From Bacteroidales bacterium (GTDB taxonomy: Bacteria; Bacteroidota; Bacteroidia; Bacteroidales; FEN-979): DNA of 46,227 bases. The stretch spans positions 1 through 46,227 of the forward strand of contig JANXZO010000057.1 in NCBI GenBank assembly GCA_025355465.1, given 5' to 3'. Under the pieces are notes generated by a model. The model did not search any database, was not told where the DNA came from, and saw only the letters and a list, made by a program, of their open reading frames with translations. Shown here in pieces: positions 15,351-25,275 of this stretch (positions within the stretch are counted from its first letter, which is position 1; every line of letters starts with the position of its first letter). The position numbers were made by a program, and so were the translations under genes.

Positions 15351-18300
15351 ATGCCGATGAATCGCACTCTATTTTCTGCTTTTCTTGTTTTTGTCTTTTT
15401 TGCAGTAGGACCATTCCGGGCTGGCGCCGGTGAGGTCAGGCAGGAACGGAACGTACTCCTTACCTGGAATCCTCCTCAAAACGCCAATCCCGATGGATCA
15501 GAACCCATGAAGGTGATCTCATTTGACGGTTCTTCCACACGTTTTGGGTTTGGATTTTTACCGTTTGTTATGGTATCCTGGCCGGTTGAGAATCCATCCG
15601 ACTCAGTGGTCGTGATGCAAATAGAAAATGCTGTTTATGAAGCTGTTCCCGATGCCGGGTTCGTCAGGGATTCGGAAAAAATAGCAGAACGGCCCCTTGT
15701 TTTCAGCACCATGGTTGTGCGCAGAAAGAACGCATTTGTTGAGATTGCCGTGTTACCTCTCCGCATAGACAGCACAACAGGCCGGCTGGAACGGCTTAAA
15801 TCTTTCCGGCTGGTTGTTGTGACACAAACCAACATGCGACCTGCGACTATAAAATCTTCCCCTTCCTACGCAGAACACTCCGTTCTTGCATCGGGCCGAT
15901 GGTATAAATTTGCCATCAATGCTACCGGAATTTATAAAATCTCATATGAGGACCTGGCTAAGATGGGCATCCCGGCCGCATCGGTGGACCCGCAGAACAT
16001 CCGGCTCTATGGCAACGGCGGAGGAATGCTTCCCGAAGCCAACGCTGCCGTTCGCGCCGATGATCTGACTGAGAACGCTGTTTTCGTTTATCAATCCAGC
16101 GCCGGGAAGCTCAGCCCAGGAGATTACCTGCTGTTTTACGGTCAATCGCCTGATATATGGACCTATTCCACTGCAGATCATGTGTTTCATCATAAAAAAA
16201 ACCTCTACAGTAATCAGACTTTCTATTTTCTAACCTTCGATCTGGGACCGGGCAAACGTATTGTTACCGAGGCGTCAACAGAAAAACCAGCCAATAATTT
16301 TATCCGCAAGTTCGATGACTATGCCTTTTACGAAAGGGATGATATCAACCTCATAAAATCGGGACGCGAATGGTTCGACCATGAAATATTTGATATCACA
16401 ACGACCCGCAACTATTCATTTAATTTCCCCAATATCGACATCGTCAAGCCGGTTCAGGTCACAGCTTGTATTGCCGCAAGGTCGACCAGCGGGAGTAGCT
16501 CATTTACGCTTTTCGCCCAAGGGCAGCAGGTCAGCAACATCTCTGTTCCACCGGTAGGATCCTATTACCTCGATCCATATGCGGCTGAAAAACAGGGTTC
16601 TGCGGGGTTTTCATCCACAAAAGATATAGTCGACCTGAAACTTGTTTACAACAAGTCAAATTCAAGTTGTATTGGCTATCTCAACTGGTTCGAAGTTAAT
16701 GCTACCCGGTTGCTCAAGATGTCAGGAGCCCAGATGGGATTCCGCTCCGTATTGGGAACCGGAAAGAACCTGGTATCGGAATTCATCCTTGGCTCAAACG
16801 GTCAGAATCTGCAGGTTTGGGATGTCTCCTCCATTGGCGACATCCGATTAATACAAACAACTTTGTCGGGATCGGATCTTAAGTTCCGTTTGCCAACTGA
16901 CACATTACGTGAATTTATTGCCTTCGACGGGAGCTCATTCGGTACGCCCGATTTTGTCGGATCCATTGAGCCGCAGGACCTGCATGGCACCGCGGTGGCA
17001 GACTACATCATTGTGGCCCATCCCTCCTTTGTTACAGAAGCCGAGAGACTTGCTGCATTTCATCAACAGCATGCCGGGTTGACGACTCTGGTCACAACAC
17101 CGGAAAAGATCTACAATGAGTTCTCCTCGGGAGCCCAGGATATAACAGCAATCCGGGATTTTGTGCGGATGATGTACAACAAGGCAGAACCCGGCAAAGA
17201 GCCCAGATATCTCCTTTTATTTGGTGATGCCTCCTATGACTACATGAACAGACAGCCAAACAACACCAATTTTGTTCCCTCCTTTCAATCAGTTGAATCG
17301 CTCGACCCGATCGACAGTTATATTACCGATGATTATTTCGTTCTGCTCGATCCCGGTGAAGGGCAGGGGGCATCTGGCGACCTCGACATGGGCGTTGGTC
17401 GTTTTCCGGTCACGACGGTGGACGAAGCCAGGGCTTCCGTTGAAAAGGTGCTTCATTACTGCTCGAACAGTGATTCCGTAAAGAACGACTGGCGCAACGT
17501 CGTCTGTTTTGTGGCGGATGACCAGGACGAAGGCGGTAACATCTTTATCAATGATTCCGAAAACCTCAGTGCCATCATCGAAAATGGTTACAAGGACTAT
17601 AACCTGGATAAAATCTACATGGATGCCTACACGCAGATTTCTACACCCGGAGGCAAGCGTTATCCTGAGGTGAACGACGCCATAACTAAACGTGTTGAAA
17701 AAGGGGCGCTCATTATAAATTACGTGGGTCACGGCGGTGAAGTCGGATGGGCGCATGAACGCGTGCTTGAAGTGCCTGACATCAAAAACTGGCGGAACTT
17801 TGATAACATGCCGGTGTTTATGACAGCAACTTGTGAATTCAGCCGTTTTGATGACCCTGAGCGTGTTTCGGCAGGTGAATGGGTGTTTCTGAACGGACAG
17901 GGAGGAGGCATTGCCCTTTTCACAACCACGCGGGCAACCTTTGCCGGATCTAATTTCGTTCTCTCCAACAATTTTTACCAGAATGCCTTTACCATGCCCG
18001 GAGGTGAATATCACAAGATGGGCGACCTGATCATGTTGTCGAAGGCAGGTGCCGGCTCCAACGCCAATACCCGGAAATTCGTTCTCCTGGGCGACCCTGC
18101 ACTCAAGATGGATTACCCTGACCTCGATGTGGTTACCACCTCCATTAACAGTCAGGAGCCGACTACGGTACCCGATACGCTCAAAGCGCTTGCTGAAATG
18201 ACCATCACGGGTGAGATTCGCCACCATTCCGGCAGTAAGGTGCAGGATTTTTCCGGTACCGTGTTCCCGACCGTCTTCGACAAGGCTGCCGAAATATGGA

Positions 18301-19199
18301 CCAACGGCAATGACGGCAGTCCGCCGGTGAAGTTCTTTCTCCGCAAAAATCCTGTTTACAAGGGCAAAGCCCAGGTAACCAACGGAAGTTTTGAATTCTC
18401 GTTCATCGTTCCCAAGGATATAGCTTATAAATACGGTGTGGGAAAGATCAGCTACTATGCCCGCAGCAACGAAACGGATGCAAGTGGTTACAGCGACGAA
18501 ATTGTGGTAGGTGGATATAACAGTCTGGCCCCGTTCGATGAAAACGGACCCGAAATATCGCTGTTCATCAATACCCGGAATTTTGTGTCGGGCGGAATTA
18601 CCGACCCGAACCCGGTCGTGCTTGCGGATATCCGTGACGAATCGGGGATCAATACTGTTGGGAACGGGATCGGCCATGACATAACCGCGATGCTGGACGA
18701 CCGTACGGCTGAACCACTCGTGCTGAACGACTATTATGTAACTGACCTGAATACCTTCACGAGTGGTACCGTTAGTTATCCGCTCAGCAAACTGGCCGAA
18801 GGACCGCATCACCTGGTTCTCAAAGCATGGGATGTGTACAACAACAGTGCTGAAGCAGGAATCGATTTCATCGTTATCAGCGCGAATGAATTTGCTTACG
18901 AAAGATTGTACAACTACCCCAACCCGATGCGGGACCATACCACATTCAGTTTTGAAACCAACCAGGTCAATCAGAACCTGGATGTGGAAATTCAGATTTA
19001 TACGATCTTTGGCAAGCAGATCAAGACCTTCCGCAGGACGATCTATGCCAATGGTTACAAAATCGAACCCATCGACTGGGACGGCACCACGGATTCCGGC
19101 CGAAAAATAGATTCCGGAACTTACATCTATCGCGTGCTGGTTACAATACCCGACGGAACCACCCATCAGCAGACATCGAAATTGGTGGTGATCCGGTAA
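15351..19199 (+). CDS. porU: T9SS sortase PorU-like C25 peptidase (long form)
   Basis: PorU is the gingipain-like (C25) surface protease that removes the C-terminal signal from T9SS cargo and attaches it to A-LPS. The frame is open from 15300, but ATG 15351 gives a clean signal peptide, so I start there (1282 residues). About 170 residues of N-terminal region precede the PorU core SVLASGRWYKFAIN. The catalytic pair is H794 in YVGHGGEVGW and C828 in TATCEFSRFDDPER. The C-terminus (YNYPNPMRDHTTFSF and SGTYIYRVLV) is a T9SS CTD-like beta-sandwich. A second, shorter PorU homologue follows directly, then porV. The tandem copy means the cellular role may be shared or split. Confidence 0.92.
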   Translation: MPMNRTLFSAFLVFVFFAVGPFRAGAGEVRQERNVLLTWNPPQNANPDGSEPMKVISFDGSSTRFGFGFLPFVMVSWPVENPSDSVVVMQIENAVYEAVPDAGFVRDSEKIAERPLVFSTMVVRRKNAFVEIAVLPLRIDSTTGRLERLKSFRLVVVTQTNMRPATIKSSPSYAEHSVLASGRWYKFAINATGIYKISYEDLAKMGIPAASVDPQNIRLYGNGGGMLPEANAAVRADDLTENAVFVYQSSAGKLSPGDYLLFYGQSPDIWTYSTADHVFHHKKNLYSNQTFYFLTFDLGPGKRIVTEASTEKPANNFIRKFDDYAFYERDDINLIKSGREWFDHEIFDITTTRNYSFNFPNIDIVKPVQVTACIAARSTSGSSSFTLFAQGQQVSNISVPPVGSYYLDPYAAEKQGSAGFSSTKDIVDLKLVYNKSNSSCIGYLNWFEVNATRLLKMSGAQMGFRSVLGTGKNLVSEFILGSNGQNLQVWDVSSIGDIRLIQTTLSGSDLKFRLPTDTLREFIAFDGSSFGTPDFVGSIEPQDLHGTAVADYIIVAHPSFVTEAERLAAFHQQHAGLTTLVTTPEKIYNEFSSGAQDITAIRDFVRMMYNKAEPGKEPRYLLLFGDASYDYMNRQPNNTNFVPSFQSVESLDPIDSYITDDYFVLLDPGEGQGASGDLDMGVGRFPVTTVDEARASVEKVLHYCSNSDSVKNDWRNVVCFVADDQDEGGNIFINDSENLSAIIENGYKDYNLDKIYMDAYTQISTPGGKRYPEVNDAITKRVEKGALIINYVGHGGEVGWAHERVLEVPDIKNWRNFDNMPVFMTATCEFSRFDDPERVSAGEWVFLNGQGGGIALFTTTRATFAGSNFVLSNNFYQNAFTMPGGEYHKMGDLIMLSKAGAGSNANTRKFVLLGDPALKMDYPDLDVVTTSINSQEPTTVPDTLKALAEMTITGEIRHHSGSKVQDFSGTVFPTVFDKAAEIWTNGNDGSPPVKFFLRKNPVYKGKAQVTNGSFEFSFIVPKDIAYKYGVGKISYYARSNETDASGYSDEIVVGGYNSLAPFDENGPEISLFINTRNFVSGGITDPNPVVLADIRDESGINTVGNGIGHDITAMLDDRTAEPLVLNDYYVTDLNTFTSGTVSYPLSKLAEGPHHLVLKAWDVYNNSAEAGIDFIVISANEFAYERLYNYPNPMRDHTTFSFETNQVNQNLDVEIQIYTIFGKQIKTFRRTIYANGYKIEPIDWDGTTDSGRKIDSGTYIYRVLVTIPDGTTHQQTSKLVVIR

Positions 19200-19226
19200 T
19201 TGCGTAATTTTGCTTACTTTTTTACC

Positions 19227-22200
19227 ATGGCCCGAAAATTTTACATCTTACTGCTGGTTATCCTGATCGCGCCATGTTCGATGGCTGTGCTTCCGCATAA
19301 AAACAGCTCTGTGCTTGCAACCGGCCGCTGGTTTAAACTTGCGGTTGCCAACACAGGCATTCACAAGATAACCTATGCCGACCTGGTGGGGATGGGCCTG
19401 GATCCCGCAACGATCCAGCCGGCTAACCTGCGCCTTTACGGAAACGGGGGAGGCATGTTGCCGGAGGTTAACTCCGCACCCCGCGTCGACGACCTCAGGG
19501 AAAATTCCATCCAGGTAGTAGATGGCGGAGACGGAAAATTCGATGACGGCGATTACCTTCTGTTCTTTGGAGAAGAATCCGGTAAATGGACCTTCGATAA
19601 CGTAACCCACCAGTTCTCTCATTCCACAAATGGGTTCTCAGACTCCACCTACTATTATCTTACCGCCGACCTCGGGGCCGGAAAAAGGATCCAGGCGCAA
19701 CCATCGTCCATACTCCCTGCCAACTCTTACTCCTTCAGGTTTGATGACTACACGTTTCATGAACTTGATCAGCGCAACCTGATCAAATCGGGGAGGATCT
19801 GGTACGGTGAGATATTCGATAATGTAAAAAACAGCTGGGATTTTGATTTCCTGATTCCGAACATCGATTCCATGTCCGCCCTGCAAATCAAAACCTATGT
19901 TGCCGCCAGAGCTCCTGTGAACAGCTATTTCTCAATTTACTCAAACGGAGTGAAGAAGGATTCAGTGCAGGTTGATTATACAGAGCAGGACTCCTATAGC
20001 CTGTATGCAAAGTTCAAGGTGAAACGTACCCTCATTCAAAATCCTGCGGCCCAGCAAAATATATCGTTGTCCTACCGTTTACCGGCCGACAATTCACTGG
20101 GATGGCTCAATTATCTTGAGCTGTCTTATGTCAGGAACCTCATCTGGACCGGTCCGCAGATGCCATTCCGGGATGTAAATTCCACTGGCCCGGCAAAAAA
20201 TACAGAATTCAATCTTCGCAAAGCCACCGCTGCGGTAATTATCTGGGATGTTACCAGAAAGGATGACATCCGCAGAATTGGTGTTAAGTTCAACGATACG
20301 ACCAAACTCCTGACCTTCCGCCTGCCCACCGACACGCTGCGCGAATTTATTGCCTTCGACGGATCTGAAACTTATCCGGTAAGATTCTGTGGCTCTGTGG
20401 AGAATCAGAACCTGCATGCCCTGGAACCCACCACCCTTGTCATCTTCACACATCCTTTGTTTCTCGTTCAGGCAGAGCAACTGGCAGAATTGCACCGGAA
20501 AACCAATGGCACCACCACCCAGGTAGTTACGACCACCCAGGTGTACAACGAATTCGGATGCGGACAACCCGACGTCACCGCCATCCGTGACTTTATGAAG
20601 ATGCTTTACGACAGGGGAACACCCACTGGCAACCAACCCAAATACCTGCTACTCTTTGGCGATGGTTCATACGATCCCAAGCACAGGATTCCCGGAAACA
20701 ACAACATGGTGCCAACGTTCCAGTCAACCGAGTCCCTGAAATTCATCGGTACCTATGTAACTGACGACTATTTCGGCATCATGGGCGATAATGAAGGGCA
20801 GGAGTCGAACGGCGATATCGACGTAGGTATCGGACGTTTTCCCGTGTCTACCGTTACCGAAGCCCAGGTGATGGTCGACAAGATCATCCGTTACTCCAAT
20901 GTGTCCGCAGAGGTGATGGCAAGCTGGAGAAATACCGTCACTTTTGTTGCTGACGATGAAAATGACAACCTGCACATGCACCAGGCCGAAGAGCTAGTCG
21001 GAATCGTATCGAAAAAATACCCGATCTACGACGTGAATAAGATCTATTTCGACGCCTATAAAATGATTCAGATCCCTGCCGGGAACCGTTTTCCTGATGT
21101 GAATAAAGCCATAAACCAGGCTGTTGAAAAGGGTTCCCTGATACTCAACTATACCGGTCACGGAGGGGAAGATGGCTGGAGCTTCGAAAAATGTCTGACC
21201 GTTGCCGATATCAACAGCTGGACCAACCGCAACCGTCTGCCGGTATTTGTGACGGCAACCTGCGAATTCAGCCGTTTTGATAATCCCGAACGTTTCACGG
21301 CAGGGGAGATGGTGATCCTTCAGCCCAACGGCGGCGCCATCGCCCTCTATTCGACCACACGTCTGGCACTGGCAACCTCCAATTTCCGCCTCGACACCAG
21401 TTTTTTCAGCCATCTCATGGACAAGGATGCAAATGGTGAGTACCTGAAAATGGGCGACCTGATCCGGCTTTCGAAAAATTACAACGGCAACAATAACAAC
21501 ATCAGGAATTTTGTACTGCTCGGCGATCCGGCACAGAGCATCGCCTTCCCGAAATACAACGTACGTACCCTGTCCATCAATAATGAAGCGGTAAACCAGC
21601 CGGATACCACCCTTGGCCTCTCAACAGTGACCGTGAAAGGTCATATCGAAGATATTTACGGAGCGAAGATCACCTCCTTCAACGGGACCCTAAACGCCAC
21701 GGTTTTCGATAAAGAGGTGACATATACCACGCTGGGTAATACTTCCGACAGCTATCCGGAAAATTTTGAGGCGCAGAACAGTATCTTGTATGCCGGCAAA
21801 ACCGTGGTAAAGGACGGAGGATTTTCCTATTCATTTGTTTTACCCCTGGATATCGCCCTGCAATTCGGCAAAGGAAAATTAAGTCATTATGCGGTTGATT
21901 TAACTGATGGTTTCGATGCCGGAGGTTATTCCGACAGGATCATCATCGGTGGCCGTGACCCCTCTGTGAATCCTGAAAATACAGGTCCTGAAATCGGACT
22001 CTATCTTGATAACCGGAATTTTATCTCGGGTTCACAAACCGGCATATCACCTTTGCTGGTAGCGGATCTGTTCGACACCAACGGCATCAACTATGTGGGG
22101 TTGGGTATCGGTCATGAGATTGTTGCAACACTCGACAACAACATGGCACATTCGCTGGTGCTCAATGACAAATTTGAACCTCTTACCGGGTCATCTTCCC

Positions 22201-22634
22201 GAGGCAGGGTGCTATCCCCGTTTGAAAATCTGGCAAGCGGTCGTCATACGCTTACCCTCAAGGCCTGGGACATGTTCAACAATTCCTCCGAAAAGTCAAT
22301 CACCTTCTTTGTTTCCGCTGTGCCTCAGCTTAATGTTAAAAGCATCATCAACACTCCCAACCCGCTACATACCTGCACCTATTTCAGATTTGAGCAACAG
22401 CAGTTTACCGGAGGGCTGGATGTTACCATCCGGATCTGCGATGTGAGCGGCCATGAGGTGATGACCATCAACCGGAGTTTTGCGAGTCCGGTTGAGTTGC
22501 CTGAAATTTATTGGGACGGAACCGACATGAACGGGCGGAAACTGAGCAGCGGAATCTATCCCTACAAGATCATGTTCAGGGGAAAGAACGGTTCCTACAC
22601 TGAAGCCTCCCAGAAGGTTGTGATCGTCAGGTAA
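19227..22634 (+). CDS. Second PorU-like C25 peptidase (short form)
   Basis: This is a paralogue of the preceding PorU, about 1135 residues from ATG 19227. The frame is open from a TTG at 19200 directly after the upstream stop, but the ATG gives the better signal peptide (KFYILLLVILIAPCSMA). The PorU core begins almost at once (SVLATGRWFKLAV), so it lacks the N-terminal extension of its neighbour. The catalytic pair is kept: H645 in YTGHGGEDGW and C679 in TATCEFSRFDNPER, with the same 34-residue spacing as copy one. The C-terminus has NTPNPLHTCTYFRFE and SSGIYPYKIMF, again CTD-like. It sits 27 bases after copy one and about 110 bases before porV. Either copy could be the main sortase. Confidence 0.88.
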   Translation: MARKFYILLLVILIAPCSMAVLPHKNSSVLATGRWFKLAVANTGIHKITYADLVGMGLDPATIQPANLRLYGNGGGMLPEVNSAPRVDDLRENSIQVVDGGDGKFDDGDYLLFFGEESGKWTFDNVTHQFSHSTNGFSDSTYYYLTADLGAGKRIQAQPSSILPANSYSFRFDDYTFHELDQRNLIKSGRIWYGEIFDNVKNSWDFDFLIPNIDSMSALQIKTYVAARAPVNSYFSIYSNGVKKDSVQVDYTEQDSYSLYAKFKVKRTLIQNPAAQQNISLSYRLPADNSLGWLNYLELSYVRNLIWTGPQMPFRDVNSTGPAKNTEFNLRKATAAVIIWDVTRKDDIRRIGVKFNDTTKLLTFRLPTDTLREFIAFDGSETYPVRFCGSVENQNLHALEPTTLVIFTHPLFLVQAEQLAELHRKTNGTTTQVVTTTQVYNEFGCGQPDVTAIRDFMKMLYDRGTPTGNQPKYLLLFGDGSYDPKHRIPGNNNMVPTFQSTESLKFIGTYVTDDYFGIMGDNEGQESNGDIDVGIGRFPVSTVTEAQVMVDKIIRYSNVSAEVMASWRNTVTFVADDENDNLHMHQAEELVGIVSKKYPIYDVNKIYFDAYKMIQIPAGNRFPDVNKAINQAVEKGSLILNYTGHGGEDGWSFEKCLTVADINSWTNRNRLPVFVTATCEFSRFDNPERFTAGEMVILQPNGGAIALYSTTRLALATSNFRLDTSFFSHLMDKDANGEYLKMGDLIRLSKNYNGNNNNIRNFVLLGDPAQSIAFPKYNVRTLSINNEAVNQPDTTLGLSTVTVKGHIEDIYGAKITSFNGTLNATVFDKEVTYTTLGNTSDSYPENFEAQNSILYAGKTVVKDGGFSYSFVLPLDIALQFGKGKLSHYAVDLTDGFDAGGYSDRIIIGGRDPSVNPENTGPEIGLYLDNRNFISGSQTGISPLLVADLFDTNGINYVGLGIGHEIVATLDNNMAHSLVLNDKFEPLTGSSSRGRVLSPFENLASGRHTLTLKAWDMFNNSSEKSITFFVSAVPQLNVKSIINTPNPLHTCTYFRFEQQQFTGGLDVTIRICDVSGHEVMTINRSFASPVELPEIYWDGTDMNGRKLSSGIYPYKIMFRGKNGSYTEASQKVVIVR

Positions 22635-22694
22635 GTAATGGTTTACGGGAGAGTAATTTAAACCCAACGGGCAATATATACAAACTTAATTCGT

Positions 22695-22702
22695 TATTTT
22701 TG
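22695..22702 (+). promoter_or_regulatory. Candidate -7 box for porV
   Basis: TATTTTTG matches TAnnTTTG, 44 bases before the porV ATG. No -33 TTG lies at the usual distance, so porV may also be read through from porU. Confidence 0.4.
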
Positions 22703-22746
22703 CCGACTCAAGTGAATTATATACATTTAATAAGGGAATTTTACAG

Positions 22747-23952
22747 ATGAAGATCAGATTTTTGTTGCTTTTAGCTTGCTCACTGGTTGTTTCCAGAACT
22801 ATTGCCCAGGATACAGAACCTGCCGACGGAAGCCGGGTAATCACCACCGCAGTTCCATTCCTGATGATATCGCCCGACGCTCGTTCCGGCGGTATGGGAG
22901 ATGCCGGTGTTTCGTCATCACCGGATGCCTACTCAATTTTCTGGAATCCTGCAAAATATGCGTTTGCAGATAAGGCCTTTGGTTTTGGAATCGGCTATGT
23001 ACCCTGGCTCAGGGGACTCGTCAATGATATCGGACTCGCCTCGTTGTCGGGTTTTGGAAAGATCGGCGACAAACAGGCGATCGCCGGTTCACTCCGCTTC
23101 TTCTCCATGGGGGAGGTGATGTTCACCAACGAGATCGGTACGGAGCTGGGTACGGTAAAACCCAACGAATGGACCATCGACCTTACATATGCCCGTAAGT
23201 TCTCCCGTGAATTCGCAGGAGCCATTTCAGCCCGCTATATCTATTCAAACCTGGTGCCGGTAAACTATTCAAATTATGATGTCCGTCCCGGACAGTCGGT
23301 AGCTGCCGATATTGCCATCTATTATCACCATGAGCTTGAGATCAAGGGGATCAATAGTGCATCGATTGATTTCGGTCTTACTATCTCCAACATCGGTGCT
23401 AAAATGTCCTATTCAAGCACTTCTGTTGTTCGTGATTTTATCCCCACCAACCTTCGCCTGGGCCCCTCCTTCACCATGGATCTGGACGATTATAACCGTA
23501 TTTCAGTCGGATTTGACCTGAATAAACTGCTGGTACCTACACCCCCTGTATACGCCAAAGATTCCAATAATAATCCCATCATCGGCCCTGACGGTAAAAA
23601 GGTAATCGCCAAGGGGATGGATCCTGATGTATCTGTTGTACAAGGAATGCTGCAGTCGTTCTATGATGCACCATATGGTTTTAAAGAGGAGATGCAGGAG
23701 ATCAACATTGCTGCCTATGCCGAATACTGGTATAACAAGCTCTTTTCGATCCGCGCAGGGTATTTTTACGAATCGAAATACAAGGGCGACCGCCAGTTTT
23801 TCACCCTTGGTGCAGGTCTTCGATACAATGTCTTTGGTCTCGATTTTTCATATCTGATCCCGGTTAAGAACAACAATCCGCTGCAAAACACACTGCAGTT
23901 CACCCTGCTGTTCAACTTCGACAAGAACAAGCCGGAGTCGAATACGAAGTAG
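22747..23952 (+). CDS. porV: T9SS outer-membrane shuttle/attachment protein PorV
   Basis: PorV (LptO) is a FadL-like outer-membrane barrel that takes CTD cargo from the SprA translocon and delivers it to PorU. The 401 residues begin with a signal peptide ending TIAQ and then show the PorV hallmarks: VITTAVPFLMISPDARSGGM (residues 31-50), GDAGVSSSPDAYSIFWNPAKYAF, GYVPWLRGL and TNEIGTE. The C-terminus RYNVFGLDFSYLIPV fits the last barrel strands. It follows the two PorU copies, as expected for partners in one attachment complex. Confidence 0.94.
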   Translation: MKIRFLLLLACSLVVSRTIAQDTEPADGSRVITTAVPFLMISPDARSGGMGDAGVSSSPDAYSIFWNPAKYAFADKAFGFGIGYVPWLRGLVNDIGLASLSGFGKIGDKQAIAGSLRFFSMGEVMFTNEIGTELGTVKPNEWTIDLTYARKFSREFAGAISARYIYSNLVPVNYSNYDVRPGQSVAADIAIYYHHELEIKGINSASIDFGLTISNIGAKMSYSSTSVVRDFIPTNLRLGPSFTMDLDDYNRISVGFDLNKLLVPTPPVYAKDSNNNPIIGPDGKKVIAKGMDPDVSVVQGMLQSFYDAPYGFKEEMQEINIAAYAEYWYNKLFSIRAGYFYESKYKGDRQFFTLGAGLRYNVFGLDFSYLIPVKNNNPLQNTLQFTLLFNFDKNKPESNTK

Positions 23953-23988
23953 TGAAGGTTTTCAGACCATTTCACGAAACCACAATTT

Positions 23989-24486
23989 ATGATTCGGATT
24001 GGTTTTGGATTTGATACACACCCGCTTGGCCCCGGGAAGGATTTCTGGCTTGGCGGGGTGGTCATTGCACACGACCAGGGAGCCGTAGGGCATTCGGATG
24101 CCGATGTGCTGATCCATGCCATCATTGATGCACTGCTTGGTGCAGCCGGGCTACCGGATATCGGCAGTCAGTTTCCGGATACTTCCGCTGAGTTTAAGGG
24201 GATCAGCAGCCGGATCCTTTTGCAACGCACCATCGAACTCGTCCATCAGCAGGATTACCGGATCGGAAACATTGATTCTACCGTGGTTCTGCAATCTCCC
24301 AGGATAGCGCAATTCATTCCAGAGATGCGAAAAGTGCTTTGCGAAGCAGCAGGTATTGATTCCGGTCAGCTCAACATCAAAGCCAAAACCAGCGAAAAAC
24401 TTGGTTTTATCGGCCGTGAAGAGGGCGTTTCGGCTTATGCGGTAGTGCTCCTTAACTCAATTGACAATGGAAAAATTGATATTTGA
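23989..24486 (+). CDS. ispF: 2-C-methyl-D-erythritol 2,4-cyclodiphosphate synthase
   Basis: IspF forms the cyclodiphosphate in the MEP isoprenoid pathway. The 165 residues have the zinc ligands D9-T-H11 (GFGFDTH) and H43 (GHSDADVLIHAI), the flexible loop GLPDIGSQFPDT and the C-terminal TSEKLGFIGREEGVSAYAVVLL. The final nine residues (SIDNGKIDI) are encoded by a heptamer repeat array that runs across the stop codon, so they are probably an added tail and not part of the trimer core. It stands alone between porV and the ribosomal operon. Confidence 0.95.
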   Translation: MIRIGFGFDTHPLGPGKDFWLGGVVIAHDQGAVGHSDADVLIHAIIDALLGAAGLPDIGSQFPDTSAEFKGISSRILLQRTIELVHQQDYRIGNIDSTVVLQSPRIAQFIPEMRKVLCEAAGIDSGQLNIKAKTSEKLGFIGREEGVSAYAVVLLNSIDNGKIDI

Positions 24487-24492
24487 CAGTTG
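24457..24492. repeat. Heptamer-like array overlapping the ispF 3' end
   Basis: Units TCAATTG, ACAATGG, AAAAATTG (8 bases), ATATTTG, ACAGTTG run across the ispF stop codon (24484-24486). They share the 12-mer AATTGACAATGG with the array at 5013-5054. Confidence 0.6.
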
Positions 24493-24530
24493 TCTCATCG
24501 CTTGCATCCCACAACCGATTTAATCCACCT

Positions 24531-24562
24531 TTTGGAATTCTCAAAGAAACGTTGTACTTTTG
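24531..24562 (+). promoter_or_regulatory. Promoter of the rpsF-rpsR-rplI operon
   Basis: TTTG (24531-24534), a 20-base spacer and TACTTTTG (24555-24562) match the Bacteroidota promoter, 43 bases before the rpsF ATG. Confidence 0.7.
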
Positions 24563-24605
24563 CACTCCTTTTTATTAACCAAGTAATCACTTTAAATTCA
24601 GAGAA

Positions 24606-24965
24606 ATGTTAAAACAGTACGAAACCGTTTTCATTATGACTCCCGTTTTGTCTGATGAACAGATGAAGGAAACGGTAGAAAAGTATCAGAAGTTTCTCGT
24701 CAGCAAAAATGCTGAGATCGTCTACGAGAACAATTGGGGGTTGCGAAAACTCGCCTATCCTATCCAGAAAAAATCAACCGGGTTCTACCACCTGATCGAA
24801 TTCAAGGCAGATGCCACGTTGATAAAGGAATGGGAAGTTACCTTTAAACGCGATGAACGGATCCTCCGTTTTCTGACCGTGGTCCTTGACAAGCACATGC
24901 TCGCCTACAGTGAGAAGAAGCGCAACAAGCTGAAGACCGAAAAGGCAAAGGAAGTTCAAGAATAG
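24606..24965 (+). CDS. rpsF: 30S ribosomal protein S6
   Basis: S6 binds 16S rRNA with S18 in the small-subunit platform. The 119 residues show the S6 pattern QYETVFIMTPVLSDEQ at the start, NWGLRKLAYPIQKKSTGFYHL in the middle and RDERILRFLTV at the RNA-binding strand. A charged C-terminal tail follows. It opens the classic rpsF-rpsR-rplI operon with its own promoter. In many bacteria an S6:S18 leader element regulates this operon; the 44-base leader here is too short to show one clearly. Confidence 0.96.
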   Translation: MLKQYETVFIMTPVLSDEQMKETVEKYQKFLVSKNAEIVYENNWGLRKLAYPIQKKSTGFYHLIEFKADATLIKEWEVTFKRDERILRFLTVVLDKHMLAYSEKKRNKLKTEKAKEVQE

Positions 24966-24989
24966 TAACCATCCAAAAGAATTATTAAA

Positions 24990-25262
24990 ATGGCAACACA
25001 ACAGCAAGGCGAAATAAAGTATCTTACCCCGATTGCGGTGGATACCAAGAAGAAAAAATACTGCCGGTTCAAAAAGAGCGGTATCAAATACATCGATTAC
25101 AAGGACGCTGACTTCCTCCTCAAGTTCGTAAATGAACAGGGCAAGCTTCTTCCCCGCCGTATTACCGGTACTTCAACGAAGTATCAGCGTAAAGTGGCTC
25201 AGGCAGTTAAACGGGCGCGGCACATTGCCCTCATGCCCTATGTTGGTGATTTATTAAAGTAA
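24990..25262 (+). CDS. rpsR: 30S ribosomal protein S18
   Basis: S18 is the S6 partner in the 30S platform. The 90 residues contain [23 protein letters not shown] near the N-terminus and the family signature [28 protein letters not shown] at the C-terminus. It starts 24 bases after rpsF. The Cys in KYCRF is the usual position of the S18 cysteine. The length and gene order are standard for Bacteroidota. Confidence 0.96.
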   Translation: MATQQQGEIKYLTPIAVDTKKKKYCRFKKSGIKYIDYKDADFLLKFVNEQGKLLPRRITGTSTKYQRKVAQAVKRARHIALMPYVGDLLK

Positions 25263-25267
25263 GGAGG
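25261..25267 (+). promoter_or_regulatory. Strong Shine-Dalgarno site before rplI
   Basis: AAGGAGG overlaps the rpsR stop codon and lies 8 bases before the rplI ATG at 25276. Most other genes in the window, including rpsF and rpsR, lack such a site, so it stands out. Confidence 0.7.
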
Positions 25268-25275
25268 AAGAGACC

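Noticed and set aside
17289-19166. Long open frame of 625 codons on the minus strand inside the first porU gene
   Set aside because: It is the antisense of a clear C25 peptidase and has no recognisable family pattern.
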